Below, piece by piece: positions 23,156 to 34,196 of a stretch of DNA of 34,468 nt. A program made the position numbers and the translations under genes. How positions within the stretch are numbered: position 1 is the stretch's first letter; each line of letters opens with the position of its first letter. Origin of the DNA: Anaerolineales bacterium (GTDB lineage: Bacteria; Chloroflexota; Anaerolineae; Anaerolineales; Villigracilaceae); the NCBI GenBank assembly GCA_014860805.1, contig JACZJB010000245.1:1-34468 (forward strand), given 5' to 3'. The notes under the pieces were generated by a model. That model was not told where the DNA came from. It ran no database searches and saw only the letters and a list, made by a program, of their open reading frames with translations.

Positions 23156-24232
23156 TTAATCCGCTACTGACAGGAAGTGATGATGCGCGGTGGGATGGTA
23201 TTCGATGGATTGGTCACATTCGCATGGGTCGGCATGGACGACAACTTCCACCAAGGCAGGGAATTCATGGAAGAGGGCATGGCGCACTTCTTCGATGATG
23301 AAATGTCCCTGCAGAACGGTCAATTTGCAATCCACAGTGACATGCATTTCACCCCACAGGCGATGACCCACCCAACGGATTGCGGCGTTGTGAATATCTT
23401 TGACGCCATGCACATGTGAGGCGACATGTTTGAACTCTTCGTAGAGTTCAGGCGAAACCGCGTCCATCATGCGATGCCACATATCTTTTGCGGTCTGCAA
23501 GACAATGCCAATGATGGCAAAGCCAATCCCCATGCCGATAATCGGGTCAAGGATCGGATAACCGAGCCAGACACCGATTGTGCCAGCAAGAACTGCCAGC
23601 GAGGTGAACCCGTCAGTACGGGCGTGGTAACCGTCGGCGATGAGCGCGGCGGAGCCGATCTCCTTGCCGATGCGGATTCGGAAGACCGCCACAAGTTCAT
23701 TGCCGATGAAGCCGATCACGGCGGCAATAGCGACCCATTCCAGATTTTGAATGGGCATTGGCTCGATGAAACGCAAAACAGATTGACGAACGGCTTCAAA
23801 AGCGCTGAAGGCAATCATCAGGACAATGATGACACCTGCAATATCTTCGGCGCGTCCGTAGCCGTATGTGTAGCGTTTATTCCTTGCGCGGCGGGAAAGC
23901 CAGAATGCAAACCCAAGCGGAATGGCTGTCAGCGCATCCGAAAAATTGTGGATGGTGTCGGCGAGCAGAGCCACGCTTCCGCTGACAATGACAATAGCCA
24001 CTTGAAAGACGGCAGTCACCAGCAAACCAGCCAGTGAAACCTTCAATGCCCAGATGCCGCGGTCGGTGGCAAGGTTGGGATCGAGAGCGGCTTGCTGATG
24101 CCCATGCGAGTGCGGGGTGAAGAGATGTTGAATCCACGCGAAGAAGGGTTTATCAGAATGCGAATGTCCGTGGTTGTGATCATGGCCATGGTCGTGCAGA
24201 TGTCCTTCTTCGTGTTCGTTGTGGTGTCCCAT
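23156..24232 (-). CDS. Cation diffusion facilitator (zinc-type) metal transporter
   Basis: A 358-residue CDF protein. The N-terminal region is His-rich (HHNEHEEGHLHDHGHDHNHG, then HSHGH), a metal-binding feature of zinc-type CDFs. Six helices follow. His95-x3-Asp99 in HNFSD and His203-x3-Asp207 in HARTD are the transport-site pairs of zinc or cadmium carriers. The cytoplasmic C-terminal domain after about residue 260 ends in further histidines. It normally exports Zn2+ in exchange for H+. GGAGG precedes the start. It is the first gene of the long - strand sugar set, where several enzymes need divalent metals. Confidence 0.92.
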   Translation of the reverse strand: MGHHNEHEEGHLHDHGHDHNHGHSHSDKPFFAWIQHLFTPHSHGHQQAALDPNLATDRGIWALKVSLAGLLVTAVFQVAIVIVSGSVALLADTIHNFSDALTAIPLGFAFWLSRRARNKRYTYGYGRAEDIAGVIIVLMIAFSAFEAVRQSVLRFIEPMPIQNLEWVAIAAVIGFIGNELVAVFRIRIGKEIGSAALIADGYHARTDGFTSLAVLAGTIGVWLGYPILDPIIGMGIGFAIIGIVLQTAKDMWHRMMDAVSPELYEEFKHVASHVHGVKDIHNAAIRWVGHRLWGEMHVTVDCKLTVLQGHFIIEEVRHALFHEFPALVEVVVHADPCECDQSIEYHPTAHHHFLSVAD

Positions 24233-24325
24233 TCGGAGCCTCCATAAAATGATTTGGAGGTTATAGGGTTTGGAATTTACACGGGTACCCTCAACCTTAA
24301 ACCCGTAATTCAGGCGGCAGGAAAA

Positions 24326-27057
<2,732 letters not shown>

Positions 27058-27067
27058 TTTTCCTTTC

Positions 27068-28201
27068 TTATTCCTTTGATCCCGTCAGTTTGATGCCTTG
27101 AATGAAGGTCTTTTGTGCAAAGAAGAATGCCACAATGATTGGCAGGGTGAACACAGTTGCCGCCGCCATGAGCTGATTCCAGACGATGGTCTTTTGTCCT
27201 TGAAAATCCTGCAAGCCGAGCGCCATGGTGAAGTTGCGCGGGCTGTTGAGGAAGAGCAGCGGACCCGTAAAGTCATTCCAGGCATAAAGAAAAGTGAAGA
27301 CGGTGATGGTAGCCAGGACAGGGGTGGAAAGCGGCAGGACGATCCTGGTGAAGATCTGCCATTCGCTTGCGCCGTCCACACGGGCAGCGTCGCACATTTC
27401 TTCGGGGATGGTTCGGAAAAATTGGCGCAGGAGGAATACATCCCAGGCGTTGGCGAAGAAGGCGGGGATGATGAGCGGCAGGAAGGTATCTCCCCACCCC
27501 AGTGCGTCGTTGAAGAGCAGGTAGATGGGAATCATCGTCACCTGAAAAGGCAGCATCATGGTGGCGAGGATAATGACAAAGAGCAGGTCGCGCCCGGGAA
27601 ATTTGAGCCGCGCAAACGCGTACGCGACAGGCGCATTTGAAACCAGCGTGCCGATAATCGTGAAAAAAGCGATGACAAGGCTGTTCCTGAAATACACCCA
27701 AAAGCTTGCCCCCACGCCGGGACGACTTCCCCGACTCATTGCGTCGGGAAAGTTTTGCCAGCGGAAGGAAACTTCCATGATGGGTTCGGCGATCCGTTCA
27801 CTCCCGCGCTGTAATTTATATTCAAATATTTCAGAGGGGTTGGCGGGGTCTACAAATGTGCCGACACCTTCGACAATTTTGAGCGCCGCAAGTTGCTTGA
27901 TGGTCCCATCTTCGGTCTTGACATTGTACAAAGGGAATTTTTCACTGTTTACCTCCACGCGCACGTTGTCATAGGGCAGCCAGCGCGGCGGCGAACGAAA
28001 CACGTCCTGGTCGGATTTGAAGGCGGTTAACAACATCCACAAAAATGGGATGGCAAAGAACATGCCGACGAAGATGATCAGTCCATGGCTGAGAGTGGAG
28101 GTGAAGAGGTCGCGAATTTTGCGCGCCTGCCGCTCGGAGGATGCATCCCGTTTGGGTTGTTGATTCAGGTTCAGGTCGGGGGAAGAAGCGATATTCGTCA
28201 T
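27068..28201 (-). CDS. ABC sugar permease, MalG-type
   Basis: A 377-residue inner-membrane subunit of a carbohydrate ABC importer. The first helix (residues about 38-60) is followed by an unusually long extracellular segment, about residues 80-143, before five further helices. The EAA loop reads EEMCDAARVDGASEWQIF and would dock the ATPase. The start at 28201 avoids overlap with the upstream permease; an in-frame ATG at 28234 is rejected. It acts with the MalF-type partner and the lipoprotein. No ATPase gene lies in the window, so a shared MsmK-like ATPase is probably encoded elsewhere. Confidence 0.92.
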   Translation of the reverse strand: MTNIASSPDLNLNQQPKRDASSERQARKIRDLFTSTLSHGLIIFVGMFFAIPFLWMLLTAFKSDQDVFRSPPRWLPYDNVRVEVNSEKFPLYNVKTEDGTIKQLAALKIVEGVGTFVDPANPSEIFEYKLQRGSERIAEPIMEVSFRWQNFPDAMSRGSRPGVGASFWVYFRNSLVIAFFTIIGTLVSNAPVAYAFARLKFPGRDLLFVIILATMMLPFQVTMIPIYLLFNDALGWGDTFLPLIIPAFFANAWDVFLLRQFFRTIPEEMCDAARVDGASEWQIFTRIVLPLSTPVLATITVFTFLYAWNDFTGPLLFLNSPRNFTMALGLQDFQGQKTIVWNQLMAAATVFTLPIIVAFFFAQKTFIQGIKLTGSKE

Positions 28202-28205
28202 GATG

Positions 28206-29159
28206 TCATCCGGCGTAGTAGGTGAACCTGTCACTCACTTTGAGAAGCAGCAGGGTAAATATCAAAATAATGACGAACAGAATCCATGCCATGGCGGAGG
28301 CGTAGCCCATCTTCAAAAAGAGGAAGGCGTTTTGATAGAGATAGACGCTATAGAACAGCGTGGAGTTGAGCGGACGTCCCAAGCTATCGCCGCCGCCGAC
28401 GATGTAGGCTTGTGCAAAATACTGGAACATGCCGATCATGCCGGTGATGAGGTTGAAGAGCGTGATGGGAGAGACCATGGGGATGGTGATATGCCAAAGA
28501 CGTTGGAACCAATTTGCGCCGTCCAACTCGGCGGCTTCGATTAGGCTGACGGGAACATCCTGCAAACCTGAGAGATAAATAATGATGGTTCCACCCATGC
28601 CCCACATGCCCAGCAGGATAAGGGCAGGTTTGGACCAATTCGGGTCTGCCATCCAGTTGGGTCCTTGAATGCCGATCTGCGCCAGCAAGGTGTTGACCAG
28701 GCCCACTTGTGGATTCAACAGCCAAAGGAAAAGGATGGTGCCAGCCACAGTCGGGACGATGGAGGGCAGAAAGTACACCACGCGATAGAAGGCTTGCCCT
28801 CGCACTTTGAGGTTGAGTAACAGCGCGCAGAGAAACGAGGCGAGCAAGCCAAGCGGCACAGCGATGGCAACCATGTACATGGTGTTGTTAAGGGAGATCC
28901 AAAACTTTTCATCCGTCAAAAGGTCTTTGTAATTTTGCAGCCCGACCCAATCTGGCGTGCGTTTAGAATGATAAATGGTGAAGCTGTAATAAAAAGAAAC
29001 AACCATTGGATAGAGCGTAAATAGGAGAAAGCCGATCAGCCAGGGTGAGAGAAAGAGCAAGCCTGTTCTTAGATCGGCCTTGGTGCGTTTTGTCCAAACT
29101 ACTTTTGGAGGGAGTTTGATCCCAAAAAATTTTCGTTCGGTTGAGGCAGGGTCATCCAT
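28206..29159 (-). CDS. ABC sugar permease, MalF/UgpA-type
   Basis: A 317-residue membrane subunit with six helices: LLFLSPWLIGFLLFTLYPMVVSFYYSF starts the first, and WILFVIILIFTLLLL ends the last. The EAA loop is VSLIEAAELDGANWFQRLWHI, the coupling-helix motif for an ABC ATPase. GGAG lies 8 nt before the start. The gene lies downstream of the sugar-binding lipoprotein and upstream of the MalG-type gene, so the three make one importer for an oligosaccharide, probably a beta-glucan fragment judged by its GH5 and GH1 neighbours. Confidence 0.93.
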   Translation of the reverse strand: MDDPASTERKFFGIKLPPKVVWTKRTKADLRTGLLFLSPWLIGFLLFTLYPMVVSFYYSFTIYHSKRTPDWVGLQNYKDLLTDEKFWISLNNTMYMVAIAVPLGLLASFLCALLLNLKVRGQAFYRVVYFLPSIVPTVAGTILFLWLLNPQVGLVNTLLAQIGIQGPNWMADPNWSKPALILLGMWGMGGTIIIYLSGLQDVPVSLIEAAELDGANWFQRLWHITIPMVSPITLFNLITGMIGMFQYFAQAYIVGGGDSLGRPLNSTLFYSVYLYQNAFLFLKMGYASAMAWILFVIILIFTLLLLKVSDRFTYYAG

Positions 29160-29190
29160 AAATCACGCTCCATTTTTTTACGATAAGCAC

Positions 29191-29225
29191 AGTCCCCTGA
29201 AGGTTTTATCAACCTTCAGGGGACT
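29191..29225 (-). terminator. Strong hairpin between the sugar-binding protein and permease genes
   Basis: AGTCCCCTGAAGGTT (29191-29205) pairs with AACCTTCAGGGGACT (29211-29225) with a 5-nt loop. On the - strand no T-run follows directly. It may be a partial terminator or a stabiliser that keeps the binding-protein mRNA abundant relative to the permeases; this function is inferred. Confidence 0.75.
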
Positions 29226-29236
29226 TTTCCATTCAT

Positions 29237-30532
29237 TTACTTGTTCAATTCAATAAACTTGGCTTCAAAATTCGCCTGAACCGCATCCAATTCGGTTTTA
29301 GGGTCTGCGCCTGTGTAGAGAATTTTCTCTTCCGCAGCGGCGAGTGCATCGTTTAACTCAAAAGAGAGAGGAGTGGTCAACACGGCGTACGCATTTGGAC
29401 TGGACATCAAATCCACGAAGACTTGGAATTTGGTACCCAGTTCCTTGAAGCATGGGTCTTCCGCGGCCTTTCTGCTGGTAGGCAGGTTGGCATTGAAGCA
29501 AAACTCTTCCGCGACGATGGCGGGGGACATCATCCACGCCAGTAGTTTGGCAGAAGCTTCCTTATCTTTTGCGGCGGAAGGAATGACAACAGCAGTCCCC
29601 TGGTTGACAATGGTGCCAGCCCGCTCAGGATGATCCGCCGGCGGCGGGAAGGGCGCCACACCATAATTCAACTCAGGCTTTAAGGCAGGGATGAAGTTGG
29701 GGCCCGTCTGCCACTCTCCCTCCACCATCATCGCAACTTTGCCTGCATAGAAAGGCGCGTCGGGTGAACCATATTCACCAAAGCCCGAAGCAAAGGACTG
29801 AATATTTTCCACGCCATACTCTGTATAGAACTGCTGCTGCCATGTCAATGCATCGATCATTGGCTGGCTGTTGGCGGTGAGTTGTGAACCATCGTCACTG
29901 TACCAGAACCCGCCAAAGTTGCGCACATACAAATCGGTATGGCTCCAGGAGTGATCGGGGATGAAGCCGATCTGTTGAATCTTGCCATTCGAGTCAACAA
30001 CGGTAAGTTTTTCGGCAAAGTCAACCAACTCTTCCATCGTGGCAGGCGGTGTTTCAGGGTCAAGCCCGGCTGCTTCAAACAGGTCTTTGTTCCAGAACAG
30101 GGCATACGCATCCGTGCCCCATGGCAGGCAGAGGATCAAATCATTTTGCATGCATTGGGACAATGGCGCTTCAAACATATCGCCCATGTCAATATTGCCG
30201 GTTTTGATTGCTCCAGAAAGTTCATCCACCAGCCCTTCCTTATAAAAGGACTTTGCCAGATCGCCGCCGCTCAGAACAAGCACATCAGGCGGATTCGAAC
30301 CCGTTAACGCGGGCAGGATCTTATCATCCCCAATTGGGGCGGTAACTTCCACTTTGATACCTGTTTCAGCCGTGTATTTATCGAATAGTTCCTGGATTTG
30401 TTGGGGGTTATCGCCCCATTGGATCCACACACGCAATACGTTATCTCCCGATGCCGCAGGGCTGCCACAGGCAGCCAGTAACATCGAAGCTACAAGTAAC
30501 AGACTGAAGATGCGAAAGAATTTTTTATTCAT
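29237..30532 (-). CDS. Sugar-binding lipoprotein of an ABC importer
   Basis: A 431-residue extracellular solute-binding protein (family 1). The signal peptide ends in a lipobox LAAC with Cys22, followed by a Ser/Ala linker. The body has the two-lobe features DKILPALTGSNPPDVLVLSGGDLAKSF and PPADHPERAGTIVNQGTAVVIP. It captures a carbohydrate outside the membrane and hands it to the two permeases. AGGAG lies before the start. As first structural gene after lacI it is followed by a hairpin that may raise its mRNA level. Confidence 0.93.
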   Translation of the reverse strand: MNKKFFRIFSLLLVASMLLAACGSPAASGDNVLRVWIQWGDNPQQIQELFDKYTAETGIKVEVTAPIGDDKILPALTGSNPPDVLVLSGGDLAKSFYKEGLVDELSGAIKTGNIDMGDMFEAPLSQCMQNDLILCLPWGTDAYALFWNKDLFEAAGLDPETPPATMEELVDFAEKLTVVDSNGKIQQIGFIPDHSWSHTDLYVRNFGGFWYSDDGSQLTANSQPMIDALTWQQQFYTEYGVENIQSFASGFGEYGSPDAPFYAGKVAMMVEGEWQTGPNFIPALKPELNYGVAPFPPPADHPERAGTIVNQGTAVVIPSAAKDKEASAKLLAWMMSPAIVAEEFCFNANLPTSRKAAEDPCFKELGTKFQVFVDLMSSPNAYAVLTTPLSFELNDALAAAEEKILYTGADPKTELDAVQANFEAKFIELNK

Positions 30533-30585
30533 GGTTTCTTCTCCTGTAAGATATGGACCAAAACGACAGTCGAACTTGACAATGG

Positions 30586-31623
30586 CTATAGGTCTCGTTC
30601 ACCTCCTCCTTTATTTTGACATCCGCACGATTCGCGAATGACCAGTTCCGTGCGCATCAAAACCAGTCTTTGAGCCTGCTCGCCGTTCAACAAGCAGATC
30701 AACTGGCGGACGGCTTCTCTACCTACTTCTTCGATCGGCGCGCGGATCGTCGTCAGTCCGGGGGAAATGTATCGGGCGAATTGAACATCGTCGAAACCGA
30801 CGACAGCCACATCGTCAGGAATGATGCGGTTTGCCATCTTCAAGGCGCGATATACGCCAATAGCGGCGTCATCATCGCCCGCGAAGACCGCGTCAAATTC
30901 GATCCCAGCTGCCATGAGCTTCTGCATTTCTTCAAAAGCGGAATCTTCATCGAACTCGCCGCGCGCGATCAATCCTTCATCATAGACAATTTTGTGAGCT
31001 TCCAGCGCCTCGCGATAGCCGCGTTCGCGCCATTCCGAATCTTCGTGTCCTTCGGGTCCGCGCAGGAAAACGATACGGCGCCGTCCATGCTTCTCGATCA
31101 GATGACTGACCAACATGACAGCGCCATCTTTGTTTTCGATGGTGATGACGGGAATCTCCATTCCTTGCGGCGGAGTCTCGTGCATCAACACAAGCGGGAA
31201 ATTGATGCCATATAAGCGTTCCAATTCCTCGAGCTCAAGGCTGGTGGTGAAAACCAACAACCCATCGGTATTATGCTCGCCAATGGGTTTGCGTTGAATG
31301 GGATGATCGCTGTGGGTGGAGTAAATAAGCAATTCATAGCCAGACGAGTGCAATTCCGCCTCGATGCCTTTCAATAGGTGAGGGAAGAAAGCACCTCGAA
31401 TTTCGGAAAAGACCAGCCCTATGGTGTTGGTCTTTCGGCTGGCAAGCACCTGGGCGGCAGCACGCGGCACGAATTTTAATTCCTTGATGGCAAGGCGCAC
31501 CCGCTGGGCGGTTTCGGCGACAACAGGCGTATTTCCATTAATCACACGACTGACCGTGGCAATGGAAACGCCTGCGCGTTGGGCTACATCGGAAATAGTG
31601 GGAAGTGAGCTTTTCGACGGCAT
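30586..31623 (-). CDS. LacI-family repressor of the sugar operon
   Basis: A 345-residue repressor. The N-terminal HTH is TISDVAQRAGVSIATVSRVINGN (starting at residue 9) with the hinge PRAAAQVLASRKTNTIGLVF, followed by a periplasmic-binding-like effector domain. VFAGDDDAAIGVYRAL and DVAVVGFDDVQFARYISPGLTTI are the usual dimer and effector motifs. The start is abutted by a 31-bp palindromic operator, and no SD is visible, so expression is probably self-repressed. It is the first gene of the ABC-GH5-GH1 operon and should be released by a beta-glucoside. Confidence 0.93.
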   Translation of the reverse strand: MPSKSSLPTISDVAQRAGVSIATVSRVINGNTPVVAETAQRVRLAIKELKFVPRAAAQVLASRKTNTIGLVFSEIRGAFFPHLLKGIEAELHSSGYELLIYSTHSDHPIQRKPIGEHNTDGLLVFTTSLELEELERLYGINFPLVLMHETPPQGMEIPVITIENKDGAVMLVSHLIEKHGRRRIVFLRGPEGHEDSEWRERGYREALEAHKIVYDEGLIARGEFDEDSAFEEMQKLMAAGIEFDAVFAGDDDAAIGVYRALKMANRIIPDDVAVVGFDDVQFARYISPGLTTIRAPIEEVGREAVRQLICLLNGEQAQRLVLMRTELVIRESCGCQNKGGGERDL

Positions 31624-31654
31624 GATGTAAGCGCTTTCAGAAAGCGCTTACATC
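31624..31654. promoter_or_regulatory. 31-bp palindromic operator for LacI
   Basis: GATGTAAGCGCTTTC (31624-31638), one central A, and GAAAGCGCTTACATC (31640-31654) are perfect reverse complements. Each half holds AAGCGCTT, itself palindromic, so two overlapping LacI sites spaced 13 bp apart can be read. It abuts the lacI start codon and sits about where transcription would begin. Confidence 0.9.
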
Positions 31655-31682
31655 AGTATACATAAAAAATATAAAAAGTCAA
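31655..31682 (-). promoter_or_regulatory. Promoter of the lacI-ABC-GH operon
   Basis: On the - strand TTGACT (31677-31682) and TATACT (31655-31660) form a near-consensus sigma-70 promoter with a 16-nt spacer. Predicted start near 31648 falls inside the operator, giving a 5' leader of about 25 nt. Confidence 0.8.
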
Positions 31683-31785
31683 TTCCCTGCAGGGCAATCT
31701 CATTTGGTGCTTGAGACAAACCCTCGAGGGTGATCATATTCTGCATTCATCCCCGCCCCAAACACAGCACGGAGAAAACAGCAGG

Positions 31786-31819
31786 AAACAAGCCCCCTCG
31801 TTTCGGCGGGGGCTTGTTT
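31786..31819. terminator. GC-rich terminator after the FAD monooxygenase gene
   Basis: AAACAAGCCCCC (31786-31797) pairs with GGGGGCTTGTTT (31808-31819) around a 10-nt loop. On the - strand it ends the monooxygenase transcript. The right arm reaches the gene's stop codon (31819-31821). Confidence 0.85.
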
Positions 31820-32973
31820 TATTTCGTCACATCATATCCCGTCGCCTTGTGCAGATTTCTCTGCATCGCCCCCGCGGGTGTGATCTTGACGATGAAGTTC
31901 CTCAACCCAATCAACAGCGGATTTTCCACCTGACCGCCTTTGCCGATTGACCAGGATGTGTTCGTGATCCATGCTGTTCGTTCATGGCGTTCACGTTCAT
32001 AGCGCTTCAACGCAGACCTGTAATCTGATTCTTCATTCAAGGCACGTGCCAACACGTAAGCAGACTCCATCGCCATGCAGGCGCCTTGTCCCATGTTGGG
32101 CGTGGTCGAATGAGCGGCGTCGCCGAGCAGGGTCACCCGTCCCTTAGTCCATGAGGCGAAGGGGGCAATGTCGCAAATGTCATTTTGCAGGATGATCTCG
32201 GCGGGAGTTGAATCCAACAAATGATCAATGGGTTTATGCCACTTGCTGAAAATGCCCAGCAATTTGGATTTCTTCTGCTCACCCGTTGCCTTTTCACCGA
32301 TGGGTTGGTTGCGGGTTGCAAACCAATAGACCCGTTTTTTATCCACGCGGACGATTCCGAAACGCGCACCCCTGCCCCACGACTCGGACGTGAGCCCCAG
32401 TGCAGCTTCGTTCTCGGTTTCGACCACGCCGCGCCAAGCGGTGTATCCGGAATAGCGCAATTGAACTTCAGGGAACATCTGCTTGCGGACAACCGAGTGT
32501 ATCCCGTCCGCACCGATCAACACATCCGCCGAGTCAACTTCGCCGTTCTCGAAATGGACGGTCACCTTGTTATCGTCCTGCTCGAACTTCGCGCAGTTCA
32601 TATCCAGCTTTAGCGTATTTGGTTTCAAGGCATTGATGAGGATTTGGTGCAAGTCTGCGCGGTGAATGGCAACCACAGGCTCGCCGTATTTCGTTTCCAT
32701 TTCGTCGGTGCGCGCATCGAACAAGGTCTCGCCGTTATTAGCGCGGATCTGCGAACGTTGTAACTTTGATCCCGCCGCAATGACCTCATCCGCCACGCCG
32801 AGCGCGCGTAAGACATGCAGGGCATTTGACCACAGTGTCAGCCCTGCGCCCACTTCGCCGAGTTTCTTCACCTTCTCATACACTTTGACTTCAAAGCCAT
32901 ACTGTTGCAGGGCAATAGCAGTACAAAGTCCGCCCACGCCAGCGCCAATGATGATCACTTTTGCTTTGTTCAT
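31819..32973 (-). CDS. FAD-dependent group A monooxygenase
   Basis: A 384-residue flavoprotein. IIGAGVGGLCTAIAL (residues 8-22) binds the ADP part of FAD, VLIGADGIHSVVR is the DG motif for FAD and NAD(P)H, and TLLGDAAHSTTPNMGQG is the GD motif for the FAD ribityl chain. It would hydroxylate or epoxidise a ring or alkene with NAD(P)H and oxygen, as in salicylate, kynurenine or zeaxanthin enzymes. The substrate is not readable. AGAGGT precedes its start. It stands 25 nt after the two unknown membrane proteins and may belong to their operon. Confidence 0.92.
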   Translation of the reverse strand: MNKAKVIIIGAGVGGLCTAIALQQYGFEVKVYEKVKKLGEVGAGLTLWSNALHVLRALGVADEVIAAGSKLQRSQIRANNGETLFDARTDEMETKYGEPVVAIHRADLHQILINALKPNTLKLDMNCAKFEQDDNKVTVHFENGEVDSADVLIGADGIHSVVRKQMFPEVQLRYSGYTAWRGVVETENEAALGLTSESWGRGARFGIVRVDKKRVYWFATRNQPIGEKATGEQKKSKLLGIFSKWHKPIDHLLDSTPAEIILQNDICDIAPFASWTKGRVTLLGDAAHSTTPNMGQGACMAMESAYVLARALNEESDYRSALKRYERERHERTAWITNTSWSIGKGGQVENPLLIGLRNFIVKITPAGAMQRNLHKATGYDVTK

Positions 32974-32998
32974 TCGATACCTCTTGTTCGATTATAAA

Positions 32999-33514
32999 TC
33001 AGACAACTGCTTCCACACCCAGCGCAATGACCGTAACGACCAGCGCCAGAATGAAGGTGAACACAATGCCGTTCAAAAACTTGCGGAAGTGGAACCAATA
33101 GTCGCTGTAGCCTGCCATGCCTTCTGTGCCAGGCAGGATCATGAACTTCGGCTTCAGGGTCATCAACAGAAACCAATCGAGCAACACAAGGTCGAGCAGG
33201 TTCCACATTTGAAAGATAACCGTTGAGACGATCAGAGTCTCCACGAAGGTCAATGCGCCGGAAATCTCACGGAGTTGACCCAGCCCGAGGGCGAGGATCA
33301 GCCCCAATGTCGCCAGAAGCGGAAGCGTCATCAGGTTTGCCTGTTTGCGGGTCGCTTCGCTCATCGCTCCATATTTCGCACGGATGTCGGGCGGGTAATC
33401 GTTCAGGATCATTTCCGGGTTGATCCTGCCGATGATGAGCATTGCCGCACTGAAGACTGCGCCAAAGACCATACCCCAGATCAAACCGAGTTGAAGCAGT
33501 TGTGGGATGTTCAT
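32999..33514 (-). CDS. Unknown four-helix membrane protein
   Basis: A 171-residue protein with about four helices: QLLQLGLIWGMVFGAVFSAAMLII, LPLLATLGLILALGLG, FVETLIVSTVIFQMWNLLDLVLLDWFLL, and VFTFILALVVTVIALGV. Between helices 1 and 2 a polar loop (NPEMILNDYPPDIRAKYG) is notable. No family was recognised. Its start overlaps the stop of the preceding gene (ATGA), so the two are co-translated and probably interact. Confidence 0.75.
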   Translation of the reverse strand: MNIPQLLQLGLIWGMVFGAVFSAAMLIIGRINPEMILNDYPPDIRAKYGAMSEATRKQANLMTLPLLATLGLILALGLGQLREISGALTFVETLIVSTVIFQMWNLLDLVLLDWFLLMTLKPKFMILPGTEGMAGYSDYWFHFRKFLNGIVFTFILALVVTVIALGVEAVV

Positions 33515-34020
33515 GAAGCTGCCAGTACCTTCTTGCGGTTGACGAACTTCACACCGAAATACACCGCCGCATCACAGACCAACATGCCAATCACGGCAGG
33601 GATGAGAACCGCCCAACCCGATTCACCACCCTCGGTTACACTCCAGGTGATCTTGCCCAGCGCCGCTAGGTTGATGACCGCCACACCCCACCACCAAGAG
33701 CGTTTCCAAAACGCCAGCGCGAGGAAGTAGAAAAATGCAGGGATGGTCAGGCTGAGCAAAATTTTCCCGAAAGTCCATGCGCCGAGCAAATACTCGCGTT
33801 CGGCTTGCAGGAATTGCTCCACCATCGGGTCAATAGTTTCGGGCGCGGGGAACCAGAACATGCTGGTGGCAAGCGCAATGACAGTTACAATGAGTCCCTT
33901 CCAACTGCGCTTGTAGGCGAAGTAGATATAAGGGAGGATGAACATCGGGCGGATGTACCAACTCAAAACGTTGTGATGACGCGCCCAAGCCCAGGTGAGA
34001 AAGTCCGATAAAATTTCCAT
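33511..34020 (-). CDS. Unknown membrane protein, partner of the downstream gene
   Basis: A 169-residue protein with about four helices and aromatic-rich loops. PMFILPYIYFAYKRSWKGLIVTVIALATSMFWF makes up the first two helices, LLSLTIPAFFYFLALAFW the third, and AVLIPAVIGMLVCDAAVYF the last. It has a conserved-looking PAPETIDPMVEQFLQAEREYL loop that is likely extracytoplasmic. AAGGAGA lies before the ATG. No family was recognised. It begins the three-gene - strand set that ends with the FAD monooxygenase. Confidence 0.75.
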   Translation of the reverse strand: MEILSDFLTWAWARHHNVLSWYIRPMFILPYIYFAYKRSWKGLIVTVIALATSMFWFPAPETIDPMVEQFLQAEREYLLGAWTFGKILLSLTIPAFFYFLALAFWKRSWWWGVAVINLAALGKITWSVTEGGESGWAVLIPAVIGMLVCDAAVYFGVKFVNRKKVLAAS

Positions 34021-34042
34021 TTCAAAGTCTCCTTTTCAATTT

Positions 34043-34119
34043 GTCATTGCGAGCCGCGTTTGTTGCGGCGAAGCAATCTCATCACGGGAGATTGCTTCGG
34101 GCTCCGCCTTCGCAATGAC
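34043..34119. repeat. Palindromic dispersed repeat (GTCATTGC type), full copy
   Basis: GTCATTGCGA (34043-34052) and TCGCAATGAC (34110-34119) are the outer arms, and GAAGCAATCTC (34070-34080) with GAGATTGCTTC (34088-34098) the inner ones. Nested inverted arms and a short unit are typical of REP-like or MITE-like elements. A second copy lies at 14225-14264. Confidence 0.88.
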
Positions 34120-34196
34120 ATTAATTTGTTGCCCCAAAGATACAACTCCCCCTTCCCGCTGACATCGGGCTGCGCTCACTTCTCGCGCGGGAAGTT

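Noticed and set aside
24233-24325. Possible terminator or riboswitch between the GH1 and CDF genes
   Set aside because: Several short GGGTTT/AAACCC and GGCGG/CCGCC pairings are possible but conflict or lack T-runs; nothing firm could be called beyond the CDF ribosome site.
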